A DNA stretch of 64,000 nucleotides from Litchfieldella anticariensis FP35 = DSM 16096 (GTDB lineage Bacteria > Pseudomonadota > Gammaproteobacteria > Pseudomonadales > Halomonadaceae): assembly GCF_000409775.1 (NCBI RefSeq), contig NZ_KE332392.1, positions 350,459-414,458 on the forward strand, written 5' to 3'. A program made the position numbers and the translations under genes. Below the pieces are notes generated by a model. That model did no database searches and had not been told where the DNA came from. It saw nothing but the letters and a program-made list of their open reading frames with translations. This document shows, one piece after another, positions 34,942-45,761 of this stretch (its first letter is position 1; each line of letters opens with the position of its first letter).

Positions 34942-37203
34942 ATGCTCGATGTTCTTCGTCGCATCGTCCAGGAGGTCAACGGGGCACGTAATCTCAACGC
35001 TGCCTTGTCGACCATGGTGCGTCGTATTCGCAAGGCCATGCGGACCGATGTCTGTTCCTTCTATCTATTCGATGTCGAACAGCAACGCTTGGTGTTGATG
35101 GAAACCATTGGCCTGCACGCCCAGGCCGTTGGCCAGGTGTCCTTGCGCCTGGGAGAGGGCTTGGTGGGACTGGTTGCCCAGCGGGAGGAACCTCTCAATC
35201 TCGAGGATGCTCACGGTCATCCACAGTTTCGCTACTTCGCCGAGACCGGCGAAGAACGCTTCTCCAGCTTTTTGGGTGTTCCCATCATCCATCAACGGCG
35301 CATGCTGGGGGTGCTGGTCGTTCAGCAGCAGGACAAGCGGCGTTTCGACGAGGGTGACGAAGCCTTCCTGGTGACCATGGCGGCGCAACTCGCCGGTGTG
35401 CTGGCTCATGCACTGGCCACTGGTACGCTCAACAGGCCCAGCCGTGATGTCGGGCAGGCGGTATTCACCGGAGTGGCGACCTCGCCAGGCATGGTCATCG
35501 GCGAAGCGCTGGTGATTGCACCACCGGCCGATCTCGATAACGTGCCCGACTTGGTGCCCACCGATATCGACTACGAAATCAAGCGTCTCAAGGATGCCAT
35601 TTATCGGGTCCGCGATGAAATCCGTGCCGCTGGTGAACGCCTTGCCAGCCGCATCAGCGCTCAGGAGTTGGCGCTGTTCGAGGTCTATCAGCAGATGCTT
35701 GGTGAGGCTGCATTGGCGCAGGAAGTCGAGAAACGCATCCGCGAAGGACAGTGGGCACCGGGGGCATTGGCCGATGTGGTACGACGCCATGTGCAATACA
35801 TGGAACGAGTCGACGATGATTATTTGCGTGAACGGGCGGCGGACGTGCGTGACCTGGGACGCCGAGTGTTGGCACACCTGCAGGAGGAAAGTCCGCAGAC
35901 GCCGGATACTTTCCCTGAACGTACCATCCTGGTCGGTGACGAGATCAGCGTGGCGACGCTTGGTGAAGTGCCGCGTGGCAAGCTGGCCGGTTTGGTCTCG
36001 ATTCGTGGGTCCAGCACCTCACATGTGGCGATTCTAGCCCGAGCCATGGGAATTCCTACTGTGCTGGGTATGGTCGACTTGCCGTTGCCGCGCCTCAATG
36101 GCGCCCCGGTCATCCTCGATGGCCACCGCGGCCGACTGTTCGTGCGTCCCGATGAGGAACTGAAAAATCATTATCGCAGCCTGATTGCCGAGGAAACGGC
36201 CTTGGCCGAAGTGCTCGAGCACGAGCAGGACCTGCCAAGCCGCACGCCGGACGGTCATGACATGCCTCTCATGGTCAATACGGGGCTGGCGGTAGATGCG
36301 GTAGCGTCGCTGAAGACACGGATCAGTGGGGTGGGGCTGTATCGCACTGAAGTCCCCTTCATGATCACTGAACGCTTCCCTGGCGAGCAGGAGCAGATGC
36401 GTCTCTACCGCGATCAGCTAGAGAGTTTCGCGCCTTTGCCAGTGGTGATGCGTACGCTGGATATTGGCGGTGACAAGGATCTTCCCTACTTTCCCATCGA
36501 AGAGGCCAATCCATTCCTGGGCTGGCGCGGCATCCGCGTGACCCTGGACCATCCTGAAGTGTTGATGGTGCAGCTTCGCGCCATGCTGCGCGCTTCCCAA
36601 GGAATGGGCAATCTGCAGATCCTGCTGCCGATGGTGACCAATGTCGATGAAGTCGATGATACCCTGAAGCTGATCGACCGCGCCCAGGCCGAACTTGCCG
36701 AAGAGGGCGTGGAGGTCGAGCGCCCCAAGATCGGGGTGATGCTCGAGGTGCCAGCCACGCTCTATCAGCTTGAATCACTCGCCGAACGAGTCGACTTCTT
36801 CTCGGTGGGTAGCAACGATCTGACCCAGTATCTATTGGCAGTGGATCGCAATAACCCGCGTGTGGCCGAACTCTACGATGCTTGCCACCCAGCGGTGTTG
36901 GCGGCGTTGGCGCGTCTGGCCCAGGAAGCGGTCGCACTGGACATGCCGACGTCCGTTTGCGGTGAACTGGCCGGCGACCCGGCTGGTGCCTTGTTGTTGA
37001 TGGGCATGGGGTTCGATGCGTTATCGATGAACACGCCAAGCCTGCCCAGAGTGCGGGCCGCCATTCGTCGGGTACCGCTCGCCGCTGCCGAGGCTCTGGT
37101 ACACGAAACCCTCAAGCTGGCGACACCTGGCGAGGTGCGCGCACACCTCGTGAAACGCATGGGCGAATGGCAGCTCGATCATCTGCTGCCGCCGAAGGAC
37201 TAG
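34942..37203 (+). CDS. ptsP: Phosphoenolpyruvate-protein phosphotransferase PtsP (enzyme I-Ntr)
   Basis: PtsP starts the nitrogen-type phosphorelay, passing phosphate from PEP to NPr and EIIA-Ntr. The 753-residue protein has an N-terminal GAF domain (about 1-165, with SFLGVPIIHQRRMLGVLVVQQQ) and the enzyme I region with His361 (SSTSHVAILARAMG) as phosphoacceptor. A PEP-binding barrel with VCGELAGDPAG at the C-terminus completes it. ATG 34942 corresponds to the E. coli start; ATG 34909 would add 11 residues. It follows rppH. Confidence 0.94.
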   Translation: MLDVLRRIVQEVNGARNLNAALSTMVRRIRKAMRTDVCSFYLFDVEQQRLVLMETIGLHAQAVGQVSLRLGEGLVGLVAQREEPLNLEDAHGHPQFRYFAETGEERFSSFLGVPIIHQRRMLGVLVVQQQDKRRFDEGDEAFLVTMAAQLAGVLAHALATGTLNRPSRDVGQAVFTGVATSPGMVIGEALVIAPPADLDNVPDLVPTDIDYEIKRLKDAIYRVRDEIRAAGERLASRISAQELALFEVYQQMLGEAALAQEVEKRIREGQWAPGALADVVRRHVQYMERVDDDYLRERAADVRDLGRRVLAHLQEESPQTPDTFPERTILVGDEISVATLGEVPRGKLAGLVSIRGSSTSHVAILARAMGIPTVLGMVDLPLPRLNGAPVILDGHRGRLFVRPDEELKNHYRSLIAEETALAEVLEHEQDLPSRTPDGHDMPLMVNTGLAVDAVASLKTRISGVGLYRTEVPFMITERFPGEQEQMRLYRDQLESFAPLPVVMRTLDIGGDKDLPYFPIEEANPFLGWRGIRVTLDHPEVLMVQLRAMLRASQGMGNLQILLPMVTNVDEVDDTLKLIDRAQAELAEEGVEVERPKIGVMLEVPATLYQLESLAERVDFFSVGSNDLTQYLLAVDRNNPRVAELYDACHPAVLAALARLAQEAVALDMPTSVCGELAGDPAGALLLMGMGFDALSMNTPSLPRVRAAIRRVPLAAAEALVHETLKLATPGEVRAHLVKRMGEWQLDHLLPPKD

Positions 37204-37210
37204 CCCTTTC

Positions 37211-38107
<897 letters not shown>

Positions 38108-38275
38108 GAGCGCTACTTTATCCCGCTATCAGCGTTCCGGGGAAGAGGGCGTCGATCAGTCAGTAGACTGGTTCGTGTCATGTGTAGCGTTTGAGACTCG
38201 CGGGACGATCGCCATGACAGACGCTTTCGTGCAACGTACACTCGTTGCCATCATCGACCGATAACAGGGACGATA

Positions 38276-39682
38276 ATGCGAGTCGAGACCCGCGCAGAAA
38301 ACCTGTGGCGAACGCTCATCTGGCCCATTCTCTGGCCACTGCTGCTGGTGCAGGCAGGGCTGGTGGTGCTCTGTGTACTGGCTTGGCTGGTGATGTGGCA
38401 GTCCGCGATGCCGGTGCAACAGGCCTGGCGTGCCCTGACGTGGCTGATGCTGGCGCTACTGTTGGGAACCAGTCTGATCGCTGCGACCTTCCTGCTGCTG
38501 TTGCGCCATCGCCTGCAGCGTTGGGAAATTTCGCTCGGAGTTCCTTACGAGCGCCTCGAGAGAGCGATGCGCCAGTTGCACAAGGAACTGCCGCCATGGC
38601 TCAAGTCGCGACGGCTGATGGCAGACAGAGCCGCCGATTCAGGCCCGGTCGAACACCTGGAGGTTTTGCTCGATGGCTTGGAGACCCTGCTGACTCGGTT
38701 CGCTGAACGTCCTCATGTGGTACAGATGATGGAACGCCTGCCGCGTCCGGCGTTCATCGCTCATCATGGTTGCCTGGCGGATGCCAATAGTGCCTTCGAG
38801 CAAGTGATTGGCCGTTCATTGAGCGAAATAAGAGGGCTCGACCTGCAGTACCTGATGCGCCGCGATGACAACGATCAAGGTGATGCCTATGTTAGGCTCC
38901 ATGACAGTCAGGGCGCCTGGTGGACTTTCCGTCTGGCATGTCTGGAGGATAATCACGAGCACACCTTGGGCATCCTGGAAGACGTCAATGACCAGCGACA
39001 GCGCTTGGCGCAGTTGACCCTGTCACGGGATCAGGCGCGTGAGGAATCACGCCTCAAATCGAGTTATCTGGCCCTGCTGCAGCGAGAGTTGGAAGACGTC
39101 CTCCAGGACCTGAAGCAGCACATCGAGATCTGCCGTTTGCCGGAACAGCACGAAGACCTGCGCGAACGACTCGCCGACTTTGCCACCCTGGTGGCCAATC
39201 TTTCCGGTCCCGAATCGCCCGATCTTGGCGACCTTTCCCTGGCTGGCGATGACACGGGCGCTGCTGTCTCCAGTGTGTCCGGCCATGCCAGAATCCTGAT
39301 CGTCGACGATGGCCCGGTGAATACCATGCTGGCTCGACGGGTTCTCGAGGCCAGGGGGTTAGGAGTGGATACCGCCGAGAGTGGCGAACAAGCCCTGGAG
39401 CTGGCCGAACGAGAGCATTACGACCTGGTATTCATGGATATTTTCATGCCTGATCTCGACGGTGTCGAAGCCAGCCGCCGCTGGCGACGGCGTGAGACCG
39501 AGCAGGCCGTAGCCTCGCCCAGCGTGTTGGTAGCATTGACGGCCAACGCCAGCGATGCGGATCGCGAGCGCTTCTTTGCAGCGGGAATGGATGACTTCCT
39601 ATCCAAGCCCTACCGTCCTCAGGCGCTGATCGATATGGTGGAGCGCTGGTTGCCGGATGCCTTGAGGGAAACGCCGCGGTGA
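38276..39682 (+). CDS. Membrane PAS-receiver protein lacking a kinase ATPase domain
   Basis: The 468-residue protein has two transmembrane helices (about 16-41 and 54-76), a PAS-like region (about 150-230), and a predicted coiled-coil/DHp-like helix pair (about 245-305). A complete receiver domain follows (about 346-460) with phosphoacceptor Asp388 (VFMDIFMPDLDG), the IVDD acidic pair and the KPYRP lysine. The helix pair lacks a clear phospho-histidine H-box, and no ATP-binding N, G1 or G2 boxes are present. It looks like a hybrid sensor kinase that has lost its catalytic domain. It overlaps the next gene by four bases. Confidence 0.8.
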   Translation: MRVETRAENLWRTLIWPILWPLLLVQAGLVVLCVLAWLVMWQSAMPVQQAWRALTWLMLALLLGTSLIAATFLLLLRHRLQRWEISLGVPYERLERAMRQLHKELPPWLKSRRLMADRAADSGPVEHLEVLLDGLETLLTRFAERPHVVQMMERLPRPAFIAHHGCLADANSAFEQVIGRSLSEIRGLDLQYLMRRDDNDQGDAYVRLHDSQGAWWTFRLACLEDNHEHTLGILEDVNDQRQRLAQLTLSRDQAREESRLKSSYLALLQRELEDVLQDLKQHIEICRLPEQHEDLRERLADFATLVANLSGPESPDLGDLSLAGDDTGAAVSSVSGHARILIVDDGPVNTMLARRVLEARGLGVDTAESGEQALELAEREHYDLVFMDIFMPDLDGVEASRRWRRRETEQAVASPSVLVALTANASDADRERFFAAGMDDFLSKPYRPQALIDMVERWLPDALRETPR

Positions 39683-40479
39683 CCGAGGCGATGGTCCCGA
39701 TCATGATAGGTTATCTGGCGCTGGGGGTTCTCGCGGGGACTTTGGCGGGAGTGTTCGGTGTCGGCGGCGGGCTGATCATCGTTCCCGCCTTGGTCTTTGC
39801 CTTTGGCATGCAGGGGGTGGATTCATCGGTCGCCATGCATCTCGCCATCGGCACTTCGCTGGCGACCATCGTGGTTACCGGTGCCTCCTCGACCTGGGGG
39901 CACATGAAGAAAGGCAGCGTGAAGTATGGCTGGTTTCTGGCCCTGTTGCCGGGGTTGATGCTGGGAGCGATCGTCGGTGTCTTCGTTGCCGGCAATTTGA
40001 CCAGCGGCTTGTTGGGTACGCTGTTCGGCCTATTCGTGACCTTGGTGGCGGGCAAGATGGCATTGGGACGAGGACCCAAGCCGGGGACCGTCGCTCCCGG
40101 TCGTTTGGCCATGGGAGTGGCCGGAGGGGTCATCGGTGCCGTCTCGGCCCTGTTCGGCATAGGCGGCGGTACTCTGACGATTCCCTGGTTGTCGCGTGCT
40201 GGTGCACGCATGACCGAAGCGGTGGGCACATCGGCTGCCTGTGGATTACCCATCGCCATCTTCGGCGCCCTCACCTTCATGGCCGTGGGCTGGGGGAACC
40301 CTGCGCTTCCGTCCTGGTCCACCGGTTTCGTATCATGGCCGGCATTAGTGGGGATCGTACTGACCAGTGTGCCTTTCGCTCGGCTGGGAGTACGGCTGGC
40401 ACATGTATTGCCAGCTCATATACTGCGCCTGGCCTTCGCCACCCTGTTGGCGGGGGTGGGGTTGAGATTTTTGTTGTGA
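39679..40479 (+). CDS. TauE/SafE-family sulfite/anion exporter-like permease
   Basis: The 266-residue protein is almost entirely membrane-spanning, with two homologous halves that each carry the family glycine motif. These are GVFGVGGGLIIVPALVFAFG near the start and ALFGIGGGTLTIPWLS in the middle. Such permeases move sulfite, sulfonates or related small anions. The substrate here cannot be assigned. The start is GTG 39679, overlapping the previous stop, or ATG 39691. Confidence 0.86.
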   Translation: MTEAMVPIMIGYLALGVLAGTLAGVFGVGGGLIIVPALVFAFGMQGVDSSVAMHLAIGTSLATIVVTGASSTWGHMKKGSVKYGWFLALLPGLMLGAIVGVFVAGNLTSGLLGTLFGLFVTLVAGKMALGRGPKPGTVAPGRLAMGVAGGVIGAVSALFGIGGGTLTIPWLSRAGARMTEAVGTSAACGLPIAIFGALTFMAVGWGNPALPSWSTGFVSWPALVGIVLTSVPFARLGVRLAHVLPAHILRLAFATLLAGVGLRFLL

Positions 40480-40487
40480 CCTCTTCG

Positions 40488-40622
<135 letters not shown>

Positions 40623-40648
40623 GTGTTTGAATTCATCGAGGATCCTGC

Positions 40649-41455
40649 ATGCTGACCTATCCCAATATTGATCCCGTGGCCATCCAGCTTGGTCCGCTTG
40701 CCGTGCACTGGTATGGCCTGATGTATGTGGTCGGCTTTGTGGGAGCCTGGTGGTTGGGGCGCGTTCGCGCTGCACGTATCGGTCTGACCAAGGAAGACGT
40801 CGGCGATCTGTTGTTCTACGGGGCGCTCGGAGTCGTGGTCGGTGGGCGTCTGGGCTACGTGTTGTTCTACGGTTTGGATAGGCTGTTGGCCAACCCGCTA
40901 TGGCTGTTCCAGGTGTGGGATGGTGGCATGAGCTTCCACGGTGGGCTCATCGGGGTGCTACTCGCTGCCTGGCTCTTCGCACGCAAGCATAAGCTGGCCT
41001 TTTTCCAGCTTACCGATTTCGTTGCGCCGTTGGTGCCGATTGGTCTGGGAGCGGGGCGCATCGGCAATTTCATCAACCATGAGTTGCCTGGCCGGGTTTC
41101 CGACCTGCCTTGGGCGATGCCGTTTCCCGGTATGGGCCCCGAGCCGCGTCATCCATCGTCGCTTTACGAGGCGCTGCTCGAAGGAGCGCTACTGTTCATG
41201 ATTCTGTGGGTCGTATCGGCGACGCCGCGTGCACGTGGTATGATTTCCGGACTCTTCCTGGTGCTATACGGCGTGTTCCGCTTCGGTGTTGAATTCGTGC
41301 GGCTGCCGGATGCCCATATCGGCTTCATCGCGTTCGGTTGGGTTACCATGGGGATGCTGCTCACCTTGCCGATGATCGCTGGCGGTGTGGCACTGATCCT
41401 CTGGTCGCGCCGCCAGTCGGTGGATTTTCCACCTGCCACGAAAGCCGCCAAGTGA
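40649..41455 (+). CDS. lgt: Prolipoprotein diacylglyceryl transferase
   Basis: Lgt transfers diacylglycerol from phosphatidylglycerol to the lipobox cysteine of prolipoproteins. The 268-residue membrane protein has the N-terminal [18 protein letters not shown] and the signature [17 protein letters not shown]. It also has [12 protein letters not shown] and [12 protein letters not shown]. The ATG follows GAGGATCCTGC. The gene leads lgt-thyA-folA, an order shared with Pseudomonas. Confidence 0.96.
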   Translation: MLTYPNIDPVAIQLGPLAVHWYGLMYVVGFVGAWWLGRVRAARIGLTKEDVGDLLFYGALGVVVGGRLGYVLFYGLDRLLANPLWLFQVWDGGMSFHGGLIGVLLAAWLFARKHKLAFFQLTDFVAPLVPIGLGAGRIGNFINHELPGRVSDLPWAMPFPGMGPEPRHPSSLYEALLEGALLFMILWVVSATPRARGMISGLFLVLYGVFRFGVEFVRLPDAHIGFIAFGWVTMGMLLTLPMIAGGVALILWSRRQSVDFPPATKAAK

Positions 41456-41499
41456 CTGGCTTTCAAGTCCCGAATCGTCAAGGCCCGAACTTTCAAGAC

Positions 41500-42345
41500 A
41501 TGGATATGCAACCGGCTCAACAATCACTCACACCTGAATCAGCGCCACTCGAGCAACCCTATCTGGATCTGATGCGGCATGTGCTCGAGCATGGCGTGGT
41601 CAAGCATGATCGTACCGGTGTCGGCACACGTAGTGTCTTTGGCCACCAGATGCGTTTCGACCTGGCGCGTGGTTTTCCGCTGCTGACCACCAAGAAACTT
41701 CACCTGCGCTCGATCGTCCACGAACTGCTGTGGTTCCTGGCTGGCGATACCAATATCGCCTATCTCAAGGAACATGGAGTGAGTATCTGGGACGAGTGGG
41801 CCGATGAGAACGGCGAGTTGGGCCCGGTCTATGGCTACCAGTGGCGTAGCTGGCCGAAGCCCGGCGGCGGTCACGTCGACCAGATTGCCAACGTCGTCGA
41901 GCAGATCAAGCGCAACCCGGATTCTCGCCGACTGATCGTCTCGGCCTGGAACCCGGCGTTGGTCGACGAAATGGCGCTGCCGCCATGCCACGCGCTGTTC
42001 CAGTTCTACGTCGCCGAGGGGCGGCTCTCTTGCCAGCTCTATCAGCGTAGTGCCGATATCTTCCTGGGGGTGCCGTTCAATATTGCCAGCTATGCGTTGC
42101 TCACCCAAATGGTGGCACAGGTCTGCGGCCTGGCGCCGGGCGAATTCGTGCATACCCTGGGTGATGCGCATCTCTACTCGAACCACCTCGAGCAGGCGGC
42201 ATTGCAGCTTTCGCGTACCCCTCGGCCTGCGCCACGCCTGGTACTCACCCCTGAGGTTCGTGACCTGTTCGGCTTCCGCTTCGAGGACATTCGCATCGAG
42301 GGCTATGACCCGCATCCGCATATCAAGGCTGAGGTGGCGGTATGA
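41500..42345 (+). CDS. thyA: Thymidylate synthase
   Basis: ThyA methylates dUMP to dTMP with methylenetetrahydrofolate. The protein has the conserved [19 protein letters not shown], the catalytic-cysteine segment [13 protein letters not shown] and [18 protein letters not shown], and ends [17 protein letters not shown] 41500 (281 aa) or 41506 gives an N-terminal extension of about 20 residues relative to E. coli. It overlaps folA by four bases, coupling dTMP synthesis to recycling of dihydrofolate. Confidence 0.96.
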   Translation: MDMQPAQQSLTPESAPLEQPYLDLMRHVLEHGVVKHDRTGVGTRSVFGHQMRFDLARGFPLLTTKKLHLRSIVHELLWFLAGDTNIAYLKEHGVSIWDEWADENGELGPVYGYQWRSWPKPGGGHVDQIANVVEQIKRNPDSRRLIVSAWNPALVDEMALPPCHALFQFYVAEGRLSCQLYQRSADIFLGVPFNIASYALLTQMVAQVCGLAPGEFVHTLGDAHLYSNHLEQAALQLSRTPRPAPRLVLTPEVRDLFGFRFEDIRIEGYDPHPHIKAEVAV

Positions 42346-42893
42346 GCGATATCCAGCAACTCCCCCAGGAGGGTGACGGTGTCGAGACGGTGGTGCCGGT
42401 AGCGATGATTGCCGCTGTGGCACGCAACCGGGTGATTGGCGTCGACAACAAGTTGCCCTGGTATCTGCCCGAGGATCTCAAGTTCTTCAAGGCCATGACT
42501 CAGGGCAAGCCCCTGGTGATGGGGCGCAAGACTTTCGACTCCATCGGTCGTGCGCTGCCGGGGCGGCTCAATATCGTCATCACCCGAGATCCTACTTTTG
42601 AACGCCCGGGAGTACGGGTCTGTCGCAGTCTGACCGAGGCGCTTGATCTGGCCGACCAGCAGGCGCTGATCGATGGGGTAGATGAGATCATGGTCATGGG
42701 TGGCGCCCAGATCTATGCCCTGGCCTTGCGTTGGGCCTCGCGGCTATATCTCACCGAGGTCGATGTCGAGGTCGAGGGCGATGTCCGCTTCCCTGAGCTG
42801 GACACGACCCAATGGCGGGAGGTGCAACGCGTACATGGCCAGCCTCAGGAAGGGCAGCCTGCTTATGCTTTCGTCGAATACATGCGCCGCTGA
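42342..42893 (+). CDS. folA: Dihydrofolate reductase
   Basis: FolA regenerates tetrahydrofolate from the dihydrofolate made by ThyA. The 183-residue protein shows [20 protein letters not shown], the acidic substrate residue in PEDLKFFK, the NADPH-binding [15 protein letters not shown] and [12 protein letters not shown]. About 18 extra residues precede the usual N-terminus. It starts within the thyA stop codon. Confidence 0.95.
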   Translation: MSDIQQLPQEGDGVETVVPVAMIAAVARNRVIGVDNKLPWYLPEDLKFFKAMTQGKPLVMGRKTFDSIGRALPGRLNIVITRDPTFERPGVRVCRSLTEALDLADQQALIDGVDEIMVMGGAQIYALALRWASRLYLTEVDVEVEGDVRFPELDTTQWREVQRVHGQPQEGQPAYAFVEYMRR

Positions 42894-43027
42894 GGAAGCC
42901 TTCTACTTGGGGGCACTTGGCTTTGAATGTTTGTCAGGGAACGAAAGCTGACACAGACTTGTGAATCAAGTAGGGCTCGACATGGTGTCAGCCCTTTCGA
43001 ACCGCATGCTTCAGGGAGGGCACGTCC

Positions 43028-43939
43028 TTGATCCCTCAACTCATCGATGCGCTGGAACGCCAAGCCGACAAGGGGCTATTGGAGCTTCTCGATGCTCGGG
43101 CGAAGATCAAGGTGCTGGAAGCACAGAATCGCGATCTTCAGGCGAGGAATCAAGAGCTTAGTGAACAGCTCGATGCCCACAAGGCTGAGGCCCGTCACGC
43201 GCACGTGACCGCTGGCCGTAGCCAAGGGTTGGCGGCGCTGATGGCACGCCGACCGCGGCACCATGTATTGCCGAACGAGCCGACCGACGACGCATCCCTC
43301 GATGGTGCTGAAAACGACCCGGCCTCGACACCTCATGGGTCGGCCCCCAAGTCTCAATCCTGGTCGCGAGACCAATGTCAGTCTCAAGGCCAAGCTCAGT
43401 CCCAAGACAAGGCCGCACCGCTTCCAGCGAACGAACCTGCCCCTCGCAGCGACCCACCTGCAAGGTCCGAGCCCCAGGCGCAACTCGATGGCCAGGCGGA
43501 CGTGAGGCAAGGCCCTCAGAGCCGCCTGCCGATCGATGAGGCACCATCTCCCCAGGCGCTGCTCGATGAGTGGTATCAGCGCTATACCGAGACCTTCTTC
43601 AAGGGCCATACCCGGCCGCTCAAGGTTGGCATTCACGAGGACTTGGTGGCTCGTGAGCCGTGGCCTGAGAAGTTGGTGCGCCGGGCGCTAGCCTGTTACG
43701 TGCACCTACCGCGTTATCTCAAGGCGGTGCGTGCCGGTGCCGAACGGGTGGGGCTCGATGGTGAAAGCGCCGGAGTGGTCAGTGAGGGTGAAGCCAAGTA
43801 CGCGCGCAAGCAGCTCGACGAACTACAGGCCCAGAACCGTACTCGCCAGGCCAAGCGCCGCGAACGCCAGCGCCAGCAGGAGAAGGAAGAGCGGTTGGAG
43901 CGCAAGATCAGCGAGCTCCTTGCCAAGCACGAGCACTAA
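43028..43939 (+). CDS. ProQ/FinO-domain RNA-binding protein with coiled-coil N-terminus
   Basis: The C-terminal half (about residues 178-270) is a ProQ/FinO domain (RPLKVGIHEDLVAREPWPEKLVRRALACYV split around residue 195), a fold that binds structured RNAs and sRNAs. It is preceded by a predicted coiled coil (about 12-60, LLDARAKIKVLEAQNRDLQA) and a Gln/Ser/Pro-rich linker (about 100-170). The end is a highly charged basic/acidic helix. The start is TTG 43028: AGGGAGG sits seven bases before it and no in-frame ATG fits. Length is 303 aa, longer than E. coli ProQ (232 aa), with an inverted domain order. Confidence 0.82.
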   Translation: MIPQLIDALERQADKGLLELLDARAKIKVLEAQNRDLQARNQELSEQLDAHKAEARHAHVTAGRSQGLAALMARRPRHHVLPNEPTDDASLDGAENDPASTPHGSAPKSQSWSRDQCQSQGQAQSQDKAAPLPANEPAPRSDPPARSEPQAQLDGQADVRQGPQSRLPIDEAPSPQALLDEWYQRYTETFFKGHTRPLKVGIHEDLVAREPWPEKLVRRALACYVHLPRYLKAVRAGAERVGLDGESAGVVSEGEAKYARKQLDELQAQNRTRQAKRRERQRQQEKEERLERKISELLAKHEH

Positions 43940-43940
43940 G

Positions 43941-44024
43941 GCGCTGCGCGACGTGAAGAGGGAAGACCGGTGCTCCGCACCTTGAAGTGGGAAGGTTGAA
44001 GAAGGAAGAGCGGCGCTGCGCGCC
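43941..44024. repeat. Covarying 13-nt hairpin repeat cluster 1
   Basis: The cluster begins right after the ProQ-like stop. Hairpins are a partial GCGCTGCGC (43941-43949), GGTGCTCCGCACC (43969-43981) and GGCGCTGCGCGCC (44012-44024). They are separated by purine-rich GAAGA/GGAAG spacers. The related clusters are at 47285 and 50257. Confidence 0.8.
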
Positions 44025-44113
44025 TGTAGCGGGCTTCGAGCCACGAGCATTGGGCGATTTCTTGCCGATGGCGGAGCATTCAGCCCGCCGCCCGCCGTTC
44101 GTAATCTTACCTA

Positions 44114-44137
44114 CCATGGTCGAGATCTCGACCATGG
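44114..44137. repeat. Perfect 24-bp palindrome upstream of the porin
   Basis: CCATGGTCGAGA followed directly by TCTCGACCATGG is a perfect palindrome without a spacer, in the 632-bp gap between the ProQ-like gene and the porin. It may be an operator or a cruciform site. No known regulator consensus is recognised. Confidence 0.6.
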
Positions 44138-44386
44138 CTCGAGCGCTATCCCCTTGTCTGTAAAAACCGTCATATCCTTATTGAGCGGATTCGCAAAGCG
44201 TTGATTAGATTCCCTCTTGCAAGCTGGCGCGGGTGTCGCCAAGATAGGCGGGGCTTGCTGCCGTCATCTTGTTGTCATACAAGGTAGGCAGTCTGGGGGC
44301 GCGTTGCAGGGTGGTGGCGCGACTCCGGAGCAGGGGAAAAGTTCCATGGTTTTGGTGCATCAAGATTAAAAACAGTGTTTTTTCTT

Positions 44387-44414
44387 CTTGCGCTATGGAA
44401 AAACCCGGTATAAG
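44387..44414 (+). promoter_or_regulatory. Candidate porin promoter
   Basis: CTTGCG (44387) and TATAAG (44409-44414) are spaced by 16 bases, in an AT-rich stretch 158 bases before the porin start. The long leader that would result is typical of porin mRNAs. This is the best match by eye, not proven. Confidence 0.4.
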
Positions 44415-44571
44415 GTTTCCCTGCGAGCATTGGATTATAACAAGGCTTCGCTCAGGTAGCGGTTTCGGATTCCAGCGTCTTATAGGTCGCAAACTTCCGA
44501 AGCGCGCCGGGAAAGCCGACTGCATATGCAGTAACGATCGAAACAGTAAGCTAGTAAAGGAACATATCGCG

Positions 44572-45663
44572 ATGAAAAAGACACTGTTAGCGACTGCTAT
44601 CGCCGGTGCCCTGGGCGCCTCCGCCGCTGCTCAGGCAGCTACCGTCTACAACCAGGACGGCACCAAGCTGGACCTGTATGGCAACATCCAGCTGGCTTAT
44701 GCCAACACTAATGATGCCGATGGCGAGGACCGGGACGAACTGGCCGATAACGGTTCCACCTTCGGTCTCTCCGGTGAGCACGTCATCACCAATGACCTGA
44801 TCGGTTACTTCAAGGCCGAGTGGGAGCACGACGCCGATGAAGAAAAAACGGCTGGCGGCCTCAACACTGGCGACCAGGCTTACCTGGGTCTGAAAGGCGG
44901 TTTCGGTGACGCTCGTCTGGGTTCCTGGGATCCGCTGATCGACGACTGGATTGCGGATCCGGTTTCCAACAACGAATACTTCGACGTTTCCGACTCCAGC
45001 CAGAATATCCTGGGTGTCGCCAACCGCGAAGGTAACAAGCTGCAGTATGCTTCTCCTTCTCTCGGTGGCTTCCAGTTCGCCGTCGGTACCCAGTTCGAGG
45101 GTGACGCGGAGAGCGAGAACTTCTCTGGTTCCAGCAACGCCTCTGCCTTCGCCGGTCTGAAGTACGCCATCGGTGGTTTCTCCATCGCCGCAGTTTACGA
45201 CAACCTGGACAACAATGACGGCACTTATGGGCCGGGTGTTGTGACAGAAGATCATCTGGGTGGCGATTATGAGGCTGGTGATCAGTACGGTATCACCGGT
45301 CAATACACCTGGAATACCCTGCGCGTCGCCCTCAAGCTGGAGCGTTTCGAGTCCGACGACCAGAGCATTATCGAAGATGCCAACTACTACGGTCTGGGCG
45401 CACGCTACGGCTATGGCATGGGTGACATCTACGGTGCCTACCAGTACGTCGACATCGGTGGTGACGACTTCCTCGACACCGCTGACGACTGCTTCGGCAG
45501 CGGCGACTGCCCGAACGATGCTGGCGAGAGCTACAACGAATTCGTGCTCGGTGCCACTTACAACATCTCCGATGCCATGTACACCTTCATCGAAGGTGCC
45601 TGGTACGATCGTGAAGATGACGAAGGTGATGGCGTAGCCGTCGGTGCCGTCTACCTCTTCTAA
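44572..45663 (+). CDS. Outer-membrane porin, highly acidic
   Basis: The 363-residue protein starts with a signal peptide (MKKTLLATAIAGALGASAAA, cut after AQA) and reads KLDLYGNIQLAYANT, the usual first strand of a trimeric general porin. It ends in aromatic Phe (VAVGAVYLF), the outer-membrane sorting signal. Mature protein is very rich in Asp and Glu, as seen in halophile surface proteins. Loops contain two close cysteines (DDCFGSGDC). AAAGGA lies nine bases before ATG 44572. The solute specificity is not known. Confidence 0.92.
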   Translation: MKKTLLATAIAGALGASAAAQAATVYNQDGTKLDLYGNIQLAYANTNDADGEDRDELADNGSTFGLSGEHVITNDLIGYFKAEWEHDADEEKTAGGLNTGDQAYLGLKGGFGDARLGSWDPLIDDWIADPVSNNEYFDVSDSSQNILGVANREGNKLQYASPSLGGFQFAVGTQFEGDAESENFSGSSNASAFAGLKYAIGGFSIAAVYDNLDNNDGTYGPGVVTEDHLGGDYEAGDQYGITGQYTWNTLRVALKLERFESDDQSIIEDANYYGLGARYGYGMGDIYGAYQYVDIGGDDFLDTADDCFGSGDCPNDAGESYNEFVLGATYNISDAMYTFIEGAWYDREDDEGDGVAVGAVYLF

Positions 45664-45711
45664 GCCTTTCGAGTTCGGGGTTTGACCCTGTATTCGAAGC
45701 CTTATATAACG

Positions 45712-45740
45712 AAAGCCGATCCTCCGGGGTCGGCTTTTTT
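45712..45740 (+). terminator. Rho-independent terminator of the porin
   Basis: AAAGCCGA pairs with TCGGCTTT around a small inner stem and runs into TTTTTTC, 49 bases after the porin stop. Confidence 0.93.
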
Positions 45741-45761
45741 CATTCGCCGATGTGAGGTCTT

